64,000 bases of DNA, from the NCBI RefSeq assembly GCF_004209755.1, contig NZ_CP035913.1, positions 558,001-622,000 of the forward strand. Reading direction: 5' to 3'. Under the pieces are notes generated by a model. The model searched no databases. It worked only from the letters and a program-made list of their open reading frames with translations, and was not told the DNA's origin. Origin of the DNA: Pseudoduganella lutea. GTDB lineage: Bacteria > Pseudomonadota > Gammaproteobacteria > Burkholderiales > Burkholderiaceae_D. Position numbers and translations under genes: made by a program. Shown one piece after another: positions 54,142 to 64,000 of the stretch. The stretch's first letter is position 1. Every line of letters begins with the position of its first letter.

Positions 54142-54587
54142 TATTGCTTCAGGATCAGCCAGCCGGCGAGAAAACTCTGCACGAGGTAGATCACGCTCGA
54201 CACGCCGTGCAGCATGCCGAAACGCGACTTGGCGGCCGATTCCATCACGCCGCCGGGCCCTGCCGCGGCGCGCAGTTCGGCCATCATCGGCTGCAGGCCG
54301 AAATGGCTCACGACCGTGCACAGCGCCATCGCGGCCACTAGCGCGAGCATGGTGCGCCGGCGCGCCGGCGTCCAGTCGGGCGTGGCGAACTTCAGCAGTA
54401 CCAGCAGCGCCAGCGCGCAACCGAGCGACAGCATCGCCTCGGCATGGAACATCGCGCCAGCAAGCGTGCCGGCCAGCACGCGGTCGGAGAGCGTGGTGAA
54501 CAGCGTGGGCGCGACGAGGTAGCCGACGGTCCACAGGCTGCCGGCCCACAGCACCGCGACCAGCAGCCGCAGCTTCGCCAGCATCAC
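54141..54587 (-). CDS. DUF4149 membrane protein
   Basis: The 148 residues have four membrane helices ([78 protein letters not shown]). The DUF4149 family is common in beta-proteobacteria next to greA; its role is unknown. The start is a GTG at 54587 overlapping the greA stop (GTGA) or an ATG one codon on at 54584 (TGATG). It ends in the repeat element. Confidence 0.85.
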   Translation of the reverse strand: MMLAKLRLLVAVLWAGSLWTVGYLVAPTLFTTLSDRVLAGTLAGAMFHAEAMLSLGCALALLVLLKFATPDWTPARRRTMLALVAAMALCTVVSHFGLQPMMAELRAAAGPGGVMESAAKSRFGMLHGVSSVIYLVQSFLAGWLILKQ

Positions 54588-55060
54588 ACGTAGTGCACTT
54601 CGAGGATTTCGTATTCGCGCGGGCCGCTCGGGGCCTGCACTTCGACCACGTCGCCGGCCGACTTGCCGATCAGCGCACGGGCGATCGGCGACGTCACCGA
54701 CACCTTGTTGACCTTGATGTCGGCTTCATCGGTGCCCACGATCTGGTAGCTGACTTTCTGGCCCGATTCCAGGTCTTCCAGGTCGACGGTGGCGCCGAAG
54801 ACGACGCGGCCTTCCGCGTCCAGCGTGGCGGGATCGATGATCTGGGCGCTCGACAGCTTGCCTTCCAGCTCGGCGATGCGGCCCTCGACGAATGCCTGCC
54901 GCTCTTTCGCGGCATCGTATTCGGCGTTTTCGGACAGGTCGCCATGCGAGCGCGCCTCGGCGATCGCATCGATGACGATACGGCGTTCCTTGGTCTTCAA
55001 CTGGTGCAGTTCTTCCTTCAGGAGCTCGGCGCCGTACTTGGTGAGTGGAACAGAATTCAT
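54584..55060 (-). CDS. greA: Transcription elongation factor GreA
   Basis: GreA rescues stalled RNA polymerase by stimulating transcript cleavage. The 158 residues start [18 protein letters not shown] (ATG 55060), with the coiled-coil tip [18 protein letters not shown] holding the acidic residues, and a C-terminal domain IVGTDEADI and [16 protein letters not shown]. It precedes a DUF4149 gene and follows carB, a conserved order in these bacteria. Confidence 0.96.
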   Translation of the reverse strand: MNSVPLTKYGAELLKEELHQLKTKERRIVIDAIAEARSHGDLSENAEYDAAKERQAFVEGRIAELEGKLSSAQIIDPATLDAEGRVVFGATVDLEDLESGQKVSYQIVGTDEADIKVNKVSVTSPIARALIGKSAGDVVEVQAPSGPREYEILEVHYV

Positions 55061-55089
55061 GTGTCGTCTCTTGGGTAATTGAAAAAGCA

Positions 55090-55122
55090 CAGAGCCCGCG
55101 CCATGCTTCGGCGCGGGCTCTG
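55090..55122 (-). terminator. Hairpin between carB and greA
   Basis: A perfect 13-bp stem (CAGAGCCCGCGCC, 55090-55102, with 55110-55122) is followed on the minus strand by TGCTTTTTC. It probably ends the carAB transcript before greA. Confidence 0.7.
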
Positions 55123-55157
55123 TCGTGGGGCTGTGGTGACGTGAATACTTCACGTAC

Positions 55158-55193
55158 TACCAGACTTTGTACCAGACTTTGTACCAAACTTCG
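55158..55193. repeat. 12-bp tandem array (TACCAGACTTTG)
   Basis: Three copies: TACCAGACTTTG twice and TACCAAACTTCG, 55158-55193. The unit is like that of the array at 43401 (TGTAGTCAAACTT). It stands between two hairpins. Confidence 0.75.
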
Positions 55194-55201
55194 TAACCAG
55201 G

Positions 55202-55225
55202 CCGCGGGTCATTACAGACCCGCGG
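55202..55225 (-). terminator. First hairpin after carB
   Basis: The perfect stem CCGCGGGTC/GACCCGCGG with the loop attaca lies 8 bases after the carB stop. No T-run follows, so it may protect the mRNA end rather than stop transcription. Confidence 0.5.
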
Positions 55226-55232
55226 TAAGCAC

Positions 55233-58463
<3,231 letters not shown>

Positions 58464-59627
58464 TTATTTCTTCTCCGCGGCTTCCATCATCGAGATGAAG
58501 CGGTCAAACAGGTACGATACGTCGGTGGGGCCAGGCGATGCTTCGGGGTGGCCCTGGAAGCAGAACGCGGGGGTGTCGGTGCGGGCAAAGCCCTGCAGCG
58601 AACCGTCGAACAGCGACACGTGGGTCACGCGGCAGTTGTCGGGCAACGTCGCGGCGTCCACGGCGAAGCCATGGTTCTGCGACGTGATCAGCACCTGCTT
58701 CGAATCCAGGTCCTGCACCGGGTGGTTGGCGCCGTGGTGGCCGAACTTCATCTTCAGGGTCTTCGCGCCGGAGGCGAGCGCCATGATCTGGTGGCCCAGG
58801 CAGATACCGAACGTGGGGATCTTCTTTTCCATCAGTTCGCGCGTGGCGCGGATGGCGTAGTCGCATGGCTCCGGATCGCCCGGGCCGTTGGCCAGGAAGA
58901 TGCCGTCCGGGTTCAGGGCCAGCGCGTCGGCCGCCGTCGATTGCGCCGGCAGCACGGTGACCTTGCAGCCGCGCTGGGCCAGCATGCGCAGGATATTGCG
59001 CTTCACGCCATAGTCGAACGCCACCACGTGGAACCGCGGGTTCTCGACCTTGCCGTAGCCTTCGCCCAGCTTCCATTCCGTCTCGGTGAATTCATAGGCC
59101 GCCTGCGTGGTGACCACCTTGGCCAGGTCCATGCCCGCCAGGCCCGGGAACGAACGGGCCAGTTCGACAGCCTGCGCCACGGATGGCTCGTTGCCCAGCG
59201 TGCCCGTCAGGATCGCACCGGCCTGTGCGCCTTTTTCGCGCAGCAGGCGCGTCAGCTTGCGGGTGTCGATGCCGGCAATGGCGACAACGTTCTCGGCTTT
59301 CAGGTAGTCGGCCAGCGACTGCGTGGAGCGGAAATTCGAGGCCAGCAGCGGCAGGTCACGGATGATCAGGCCGGCGGCGTGGACTTTCGTGGCTTCGACG
59401 TCTTCGGCATTGATGCCGTAGTTACCGATGTGCGGATACGTCAGCGTGACGATCTGGCGCGAGTAGCTGGGGTCGGTCAGGATTTCCTGATAGCCGGTGA
59501 TGGACGTGTTGAAGACAACTTCGCCCGTCGTGTGACCGGCGGCGCCGATCGAATAACCTTTGAAGACGGTACCGTCGGCAAGAGCCAGGATGGCTGGAAC
59601 GGAAGGGCCAGAAAAAAATGGCGGCAA
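58464..59627 (-). CDS. carA: Carbamoyl-phosphate synthase small subunit
   Basis: CarA supplies ammonia by cleaving glutamine. The 387 residues hold the N-terminal CPSase domain ([17 protein letters not shown]) and a class I amidotransferase ([11 protein letters not shown] with catalytic Cys, [10 protein letters not shown] with the His-Glu pair). The start is a TTG at 59627, 6 bases after AGGAG; a TTG at 59633 directly abuts it and is less likely. It shares an operon with carB. Confidence 0.96.
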   Translation of the reverse strand: MPPFFSGPSVPAILALADGTVFKGYSIGAAGHTTGEVVFNTSITGYQEILTDPSYSRQIVTLTYPHIGNYGINAEDVEATKVHAAGLIIRDLPLLASNFRSTQSLADYLKAENVVAIAGIDTRKLTRLLREKGAQAGAILTGTLGNEPSVAQAVELARSFPGLAGMDLAKVVTTQAAYEFTETEWKLGEGYGKVENPRFHVVAFDYGVKRNILRMLAQRGCKVTVLPAQSTAADALALNPDGIFLANGPGDPEPCDYAIRATRELMEKKIPTFGICLGHQIMALASGAKTLKMKFGHHGANHPVQDLDSKQVLITSQNHGFAVDAATLPDNCRVTHVSLFDGSLQGFARTDTPAFCFQGHPEASPGPTDVSYLFDRFISMMEAAEKK

Positions 59628-59667
59628 GGGCAACTCCTGTAAAGTTACCGTAGCAGCGCCACGTCAG

Positions 59668-59704
59668 CAGCCCGCATAAAAAATTAGCCGGGCTGGGCCT
59701 GGCT
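59668..59704 (-). promoter_or_regulatory. Possible attenuator in the carAB leader
   Basis: On the minus strand a hairpin GCCAGGC/GCCCGGC (one mismatch) is followed by TAATTTTTTA, like a terminator. An alternative stem CAGCCCG/CGGGCTG (59668-59674 and 59689-59695) uses part of the same bases and would exclude it. Confidence 0.4.
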
Positions 59705-59770
59705 GCGGGTGGATGAGAATGGAATGATGAGGTAGGCGCTACGACGGATATGTATTGGCTAAACCTTTGG

Positions 59771-59799
59771 ATTATAGCGCAAAGGCTGTCGCCCGGCAA
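59771..59799 (-). promoter_or_regulatory. Promoter of carAB
   Basis: On the minus strand TTGCCG (59799-59794) and a perfect TATAAT (59776-59771) are spaced by 17 bases. The transcript would have a leader of about 135 bases. The hairpin GCCCGGC/GCCGGGC at 59791-59807 partly overlaps the -35. Confidence 0.65.
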
Positions 59800-59879
59800 T
59801 GCCGGGCGGGCAATCCATTCACGGATTCTAGACCGTAACGCCTGCGGGTGGCGCCCCCATGGAGGCGCCACCGCCCTGC

Positions 59880-61043
59880 TCAATGTGCCGCGACGCGGAT
59901 CTGCTGCCGTTCCAGGTCTTCCGCCACCAGCCGCGCCAGCTCGGCCGCTCCGGCACGGTTGGGGTGCAGCGAATCGCCCGGCATGTACAGCTCCAGCGTT
60001 GCCTCGCGGCCGATCTGCGTGAAGTAAGCCGATGACAGCACGTTCAAGTCCACCAAGGCCACGTTTTCCTCCTGGGCCAGGGCCAGCGTGGCACGGCGGT
60101 ACCAGCGCCCGGTCGCGCTGTGCACACCCTCGGCATTGAAGTCGGTGGCGCGCCCCTGCGGCGTGACCAGCACGGGCCGGGCGCCGGTGGCGGCCACCTG
60201 GCGCACCATGTCGCGCATGATTTCCTTGAATTGCGCTTCCGTGGTCTCGTTTTTCGGATTCGTGTCGTTGATGCCCATCTCGAGCAGGAAGAGATCGCCC
60301 GGCTTGGCATACTTGACGATCGTCTCGAGCTGGCCGCCGTCGCGGAAGCCGCGGGCGATCTGCCCGCCGGTGGCGATATTGCGGACCTGGTGCGCGCGCA
60401 GGTCCACATGGTCCGCCAGCAGCTGCCCCCAGCCGCCCTGGGCGCTGGTCGCCAGCGGATAGTAACTGGCGACCGTGGAATCGCCGCCCACCCAGATGGT
60501 GGGGCTGGTTTCGGGCTTGGGAGAAACACGCTTGATCTCCAGGGCGCTCAGCGTAAACGCCGTGCCTGCCTTCCCCTCGGTGACGAGCAGGTTGAGCTGC
60601 CCGTCCGTGATGGGGATCTCGAATGCGTCCGTCGCGTTATTGCCCGTCAGGTTGAGCACCTGGTAGACGCCTTCCGCGGCCACCGTCGCCCGCGACGTAT
60701 TGCCGAGCGTGACCGAAATCCTGTACAGGCCCAGCTTCAGGTCCACGTTGAAGGTGTTGGTGCTCTTGGTGCCGAACTGCAGGAAGCGCACGGCGTCGCT
60801 GTCGGTGCCGGTGCCGCTGGCCGGCACGTTGCTCATGTGTTCCGGCGTGTTGAAACCATAGCCCTTTTCCGGCGTGTAGGCATCCTCGGCGCGCACACCG
60901 ATATAGCTCGGCGCGACCGGGCCATCGCCGAAGTCGAACCGGTATGGCGGCTGGCCGTTGGCGTCGCTTCCCGCGCTCGCCCCCATGGCGGTTGCAAGCA
61001 GCATGGCGGTCATGGATGCGCGGGCAAGCTGTGATCGGATCAT
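59880..61043 (-). CDS. Exported SGNH esterase, rhamnogalacturonan-acetylesterase (CE12)-like
   Basis: The 387 residues start at ATG 61043, with AAGGAG 9 bases upstream, and begin with a signal peptide (MTAMLLATAMGASAG). Residues about 30-175 form a malectin- or galactose-binding-like domain (YRFDFGDGP and YGFNTPEH); the remainder is an SGNH hydrolase: GGDSTVASY (nucleophile Ser), GGQIARGF, GINDTN and DSLHPNRAGA (Asp-His pair). Family members remove acetyl groups from pectin. The two PEP-CTERM genes beside it suggest a surface polysaccharide role. Confidence 0.87.
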   Translation of the reverse strand: MIRSQLARASMTAMLLATAMGASAGSDANGQPPYRFDFGDGPVAPSYIGVRAEDAYTPEKGYGFNTPEHMSNVPASGTGTDSDAVRFLQFGTKSTNTFNVDLKLGLYRISVTLGNTSRATVAAEGVYQVLNLTGNNATDAFEIPITDGQLNLLVTEGKAGTAFTLSALEIKRVSPKPETSPTIWVGGDSTVASYYPLATSAQGGWGQLLADHVDLRAHQVRNIATGGQIARGFRDGGQLETIVKYAKPGDLFLLEMGINDTNPKNETTEAQFKEIMRDMVRQVAATGARPVLVTPQGRATDFNAEGVHSATGRWYRRATLALAQEENVALVDLNVLSSAYFTQIGREATLELYMPGDSLHPNRAGAAELARLVAEDLERQQIRVAAH

Positions 61044-61276
61044 CGGTCTGGTCTCCTTTGTCATTGATGGGCAGGGAATCGCTGCTGGCGTGTGGACGTG
61101 GCGATGCCTGCGGCCAGGGGCAGGAAAAGCCCGCCGCGCACCGCGCAGAGCGTTGTCACTCACGCAACGATTTAATCCTGGCCGGCAGGCCAGGTCAATG
61201 AGGCAGGACCGGTTGGCGAACGATAATCGTGAAGTTGAGCGGACAGGCGGCGGGGGCGCCCCACAGCCATCCGCCC

Positions 61277-61993
61277 TCAGGTGCGGCGCCGGCGGGCAGC
61301 CGCGGCCAGCAGGCCCAGGCCGCCCAGCATCATGCCGTACGTGGCGGGCTCCGGCACGGCCGCCACCTCGACATTGAGCAGCGCATTGCCGATCGACGCC
61401 AGCGCATGCGATGCGGAAGAACTGTCCGGCCCCACGGAACCCCAGGCCTGCGCGAAGACCGTGGCGCCGAGCTCGACCTGGAACGTGCCGTCCAGCGACA
61501 GCGGCCCGGCACCCAGCGCCACGGGCTGGAAACCATTGAAGTCCGTCGCCGCCCAGGACCGCGGCAGCAGCGTGCCTGGCGCCGTCAGCAGGAAGCCCAG
61601 GCTGGCGAAATTGCTGGCACTGCCCGGTTCGGCGTCGGGCGCCTGCCCTGCGCCCAGCTCGCCATAGCCCAGCGCATGGAGCCCGATCCCCGTGACGCGG
61701 TAGCCGGGATTGACATCGATCCGCAGGGTACTCTGGTGACCGCCACCGTTCGTTGCGCCAACACCGGTCAGGTCGTCGGCCGGGAAGTGCTGCACGTCCT
61801 GGTTCAGCGTATCGAGGGAGATGCTGGTCGTCAGCGGCGTGAGCGCCGCCACACTGATGCTCCAGTTTTCCGGGGCGGGCCCATCGATGTACGTGATCGT
61901 GAATCCCTGGAACGCCAGCGCGGTGGCAGCCTGCACGGCGGGAACGGCGGACAGCATGGCACCGAGCACCAGCCCGGTCAGCGCGTTTTTCAT
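61277..61993 (-). CDS. PEP-CTERM protein, tandem paralog A
   Basis: The 238 residues start at ATG 61993 (GGAGG 6 bases upstream) with a signal peptide ending near AVQA. The body is beta-rich with FTITYIDGPAPENWSI and NPGYRVTGIGLHALGYGE, shared with paralog B. The end is VPEPATYGMMLGGLGLLAAA then RRRR, a PEP-CTERM signal. Probably exported and exosortase-released. No function is known. Confidence 0.88.
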   Translation of the reverse strand: MKNALTGLVLGAMLSAVPAVQAATALAFQGFTITYIDGPAPENWSISVAALTPLTTSISLDTLNQDVQHFPADDLTGVGATNGGGHQSTLRIDVNPGYRVTGIGLHALGYGELGAGQAPDAEPGSASNFASLGFLLTAPGTLLPRSWAATDFNGFQPVALGAGPLSLDGTFQVELGATVFAQAWGSVGPDSSSASHALASIGNALLNVEVAAVPEPATYGMMLGGLGLLAAAARRRRT

Positions 61994-62061
61994 CTGAACC
62001 TCCGTCAGCATGGGTGGCGGCGCGGGCCGCCGGAACGATGCGAAGACAAGCCGCTATCGGT

Positions 62062-62793
62062 CTAATCCGGGCCGGGCGCCGCAAGCGGCGGAGCCGGTGC
62101 GCGACGGCGCCGCGCGAAAAGGCCGAGCACACCGAGGCCGGCCGCCAGCATCAGGCCCGCGTGCGGTTCGGGCACCGGCGCCACTTCCACATGCAGCACG
62201 AGGTCGCGCAGGGATGACGACGCCATCGACTCGGCAAACGCGCCGCCGCCTTCCACGCCCCACGCCTGCGCCGCCAGCATGCCCGAGATACTGACATTGG
62301 CGGTACCGGAAAGATCCAGCGGCCCGGTCGGTACGTCGACGGTGTTTTCGGCCTGGAAACCGGCATAGGAAGCACCCCACGTGTCGGAAGTTCCGACGGT
62401 GAGGTACAGGTTTGCTTCGTTATTGGCGGTGCCCGGCGGGAAGTTGGGCAACTGGCCAGGGGCCAGCTCGCCAAAAGCGATGCCGGTCACGGACAGCCGC
62501 GTCACGCGGTAGCCGGCACCGATGTCGAGTCGCAGCGCGCTCCATGAAACGGTCGCGGCGAAGCCGCCGGCGCCGGTGAGATCGTGCGCCTCCACGGCCA
62601 GGGACTGGTTCAGGGTGTCGAGGGAAAAACTGGCCACCCCGGGAAACAGGTCGACCTGCGTGATGCTCCAGTCTTCCGGCGTGGGGCCGCCGACGTAGGT
62701 GATGGTGAAGGCCGCCGTGTCGATGGTGGTGGCGGCGGGAACGGGCGAGGACAACAGCAAGCCGAGCGCGAACCCGGCCATCGCATTTCTCAT
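62062..62793 (-). CDS. PEP-CTERM protein, tandem paralog B
   Basis: The 243 residues start at ATG 62793 (GGAGG upstream). They are paralogous to A: FTITYVGGPTPEDWSI, SLDTLNQSL, GAGYRVTRLSVTGIAFGELAPGQ, and a sorting signal VPEPHAGLMLAAGLGVLGLF then RRRR. The gap to paralog A is 68 bp, so they may be co-transcribed (B first). Probably exported. Confidence 0.88.
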   Translation of the reverse strand: MRNAMAGFALGLLLSSPVPAATTIDTAAFTITYVGGPTPEDWSITQVDLFPGVASFSLDTLNQSLAVEAHDLTGAGGFAATVSWSALRLDIGAGYRVTRLSVTGIAFGELAPGQLPNFPPGTANNEANLYLTVGTSDTWGASYAGFQAENTVDVPTGPLDLSGTANVSISGMLAAQAWGVEGGGAFAESMASSSLRDLVLHVEVAPVPEPHAGLMLAAGLGVLGLFARRRRAPAPPLAAPGPD

Positions 62794-62960
62794 GTGAGCC
62801 TCCGTTGGGTCGGCACCGCACTTTGCAGCCCATGCGGCAAACGCGGCGCCGCAGCCATGCTGGCTTACAGCATAGCAGCCGCTGCCGGAAATGCCAGCCG
62901 GAGGCTTCGGATCAGCCGCGCCGTTGGCGCGCCGCCACACCGGACAGGGTGGGGAGAAAA

Positions 62961-63365
62961 TCAGCCCAGCGCGGCGATACCGGCCTTGGCGATCTGCGCG
63001 TCCTGGTCGGACTTCACGCCGGAAACACCCACGGCGCCGATCGAATGACCGTCGACGACGATGTTCACGCCGCCTTCCAGCAAGCCTTCCACTTCCGGCG
63101 CCGTCAGGAACGCGTAGCGGCCGTTGTTGATCACGTCTTCATAGATTTTCGTTTCACGGCGGCCCAGCGCCGACGTCTTGGCTTTCGCCGGCGCGATGTG
63201 CGCGGTCAGCGGCGCGGCGCCATCCAGGCGCTGCTGCCACAGCAGGTGACCGCCGTCGTCGACGATCGCGATCGACACCGCCCAGTCATTCGCCAGTGCT
63301 TCGGCTTCGGCGGCGGCGGCGATCTTCTTTACATCGGCGAGTGTCAGGTAAGGCTTGCTTTGCAT
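62961..63365 (-). CDS. GlcG/HbpS family protein
   Basis: The 134 residues are the single GlcG/HbpS (DUF336) domain: ADVKKIAAAAEAEALAN, AIVDDGGHLLWQQRLDGA, AKAKTSALGRRETK and GGVNIVVDGHSIGAVGVSG. Members bind haem or cobalamin-like ligands or small molecules; here the ligand is unknown. AAGGAAGAAG precedes the ATG. The gap to the patatin gene is 25 bp. Confidence 0.9.
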   Translation of the reverse strand: MQSKPYLTLADVKKIAAAAEAEALANDWAVSIAIVDDGGHLLWQQRLDGAAPLTAHIAPAKAKTSALGRRETKIYEDVINNGRYAFLTAPEVEGLLEGGVNIVVDGHSIGAVGVSGVKSDQDAQIAKAGIAALG

Positions 63366-63390
63366 GTTACTTCTTCCTTCGGTTGATGAA

Positions 63391-64000
63391 TCATTGACTG
63401 GCCACGGCCGGTGATTCCCGGCGGGCCTTCAGTTTCTGCTTGATCTGGGGCATCAGCGCCAGCGTGGCCTTCTCGCCGGCCTGCATCGCCCGCGCGCGGC
63501 TGGCGAAGTCGTTCCCGGCCATATTGCCCAGCGCCGGCTGGATCACCACGTCGGCATCGCGCAATTCATACTGGTTGATGCGCTGGCCCATGATCGAAAA
63601 GGTTTGCATGATCACCTGGAGCGACGATACGGCGGCCTGCGCCTCGGTCTGCGTGCTGATGTTGACGGCGATGATGAACTCGGCGCCCATTTCCTTCGTG
63701 AAGCGCACCGGCACGGGTGCCACCAGCCCACCATCGACATAGGTGCGGTTGCCGATGGTGACCGGCTGGAAAACGCCCGGCACGGCCGAGCTGGCGCGCA
63801 CGGCCTGCCCGGTATTGCCGCGCGCGAACAGGATCGGCTGGCCCGTCTTCAGGTCGGACGCGACGGCGCCGAACGGCAGCTTCAGTTTTTCGATCGGACG
63901 GTTGTTGACGGCCTTGTTGACGTAGCTTTGCAGTGCCACGCCCTTCAGCACGCCGGACTTGGTGCCGAACAGCGGCAGTGCCCAGTCCGAGATCGCCGCC
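63391..64000 (-). CDS. Patatin-like phospholipase (RssA type), cut by window end
   Basis: The frame is open through the window edge; the visible 202 codons are the C-terminal part, beginning AAISDWALPLFGTKSG. It shows the patatin ASSAVPGVFQPV and the catalytic Asp in VDGGLVAPVPV, with AEFIIAVNIS. The nucleophile GxSxG and oxyanion loop lie upstream, outside the window. Hydrolysis of acyl esters is likely, and the substrate is unknown. Upstream of GlcG on the same strand. Confidence 0.88.
   Translation of the reverse strand, partial: AAISDWALPLFGTKSGVLKGVALQSYVNKAVNNRPIEKLKLPFGAVASDLKTGQPILFARGNTGQAVRASSAVPGVFQPVTIGNRTYVDGGLVAPVPVRFTKEMGAEFIIAVNISTQTEAQAAVSSLQVIMQTFSIMGQRINQYELRDADVVIQPALGNMAGNDFASRARAMQAGEKATLALMPQIKQKLKARRESPAVASQ

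Noticed and set aside
59880..62132. A single 750-codon reading frame including the esterase
   Set aside because: Its first 360 codons run through the PEP-CTERM gene in another frame; the signal peptide and AAGGAG at 61043 mark the true start.

Overview
The window looks like chromosomal DNA of a Massilia/Duganella-type bacterium (Oxalobacteraceae, Burkholderiales). The grounds are the high GC content, the housekeeping gene orders (rlmE-ftsH-folP-glmM, cysS-alkA-accA-tilS, carA-carB), a phasin, five proteins with C-terminal PEP-CTERM sorting signals, and many small palindromic intergenic repeats. The genus is inferred from gene content and style, not from a database search.

Layout. 1-3.7 kb: two tandem small paralogs, a secreted DUF1080 protein, and a TPR-GGDEF diguanylate cyclase gene cut by an in-frame amber codon. 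4.2-4.4 kb: tRNA-Ser(GCT) whose 3' end is mirrored as an inverted repeat around its terminator. 4.5-10.5 kb (minus strand): lysC, tilS, accA, an AlkA-type glycosylase and cysS. 10.8-12.9 kb (plus): two cyclophilins and lpxH. 12.9-16.8 kb: a short-repeat ladder, DinB-like, GH19, membrane/TPR, DUF1439 lipoprotein and DUF72 genes. 16.8-19 kb: SulP transporter fused to carbonic anhydrase. 19.5-21.8 kb: a GntR(YtrA-type)-ABC operon with a visible operator. 21.9-27.7 kb: an orphan cyanophycin-synthetase-like N-domain, yceH, cysE, rlmB and rnr.

28-31.3 kb is a duplicated block: four identical tRNA-Leu(CAG) genes interleaved with two paralogous PEP-CTERM metalloproteases. 31.4-34.5 kb: a hybrid-style sensor kinase coupled to a tiny secreted protein, then a phasin. 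34.6-38.6 kb: a translationally coupled VRR-NUC nuclease and a PD-(D/E)XK-XPD helicase. 38.7-41.7 kb (minus): a LiaI/LiaF-like pair coupled to a LytS/LytR two-component system. 41.9-43.1 kb: two unlisted 53-residue genes and a decayed LysR gene. 43.4-47.0 kb: a 13-bp tandem array, a PEP-CTERM protein, a periplasmic asparaginase and the argP/argO pair.

47-59.6 kb is mainly housekeeping: zinc-ribbon protein, tRNA-Arg, glmM, folP, ftsH, rlmE, yhbY, greA, carB and carA. It also contains a 179-bp element with inverted repeats and a possible carAB leader attenuator. 59.9-64 kb: a CE12-like esterase, two tandem PEP-CTERM paralogs, a GlcG/HbpS protein and a patatin cut by the window end.

No phage, insertion sequence, CRISPR array or rRNA gene was seen. 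The most interesting parts are the tRNA-Leu/metalloprotease duplication, the nuclease-helicase pair, the intergenic repeat families, the cyanophycin-synthetase-like orphan domain and the coupled small genes.
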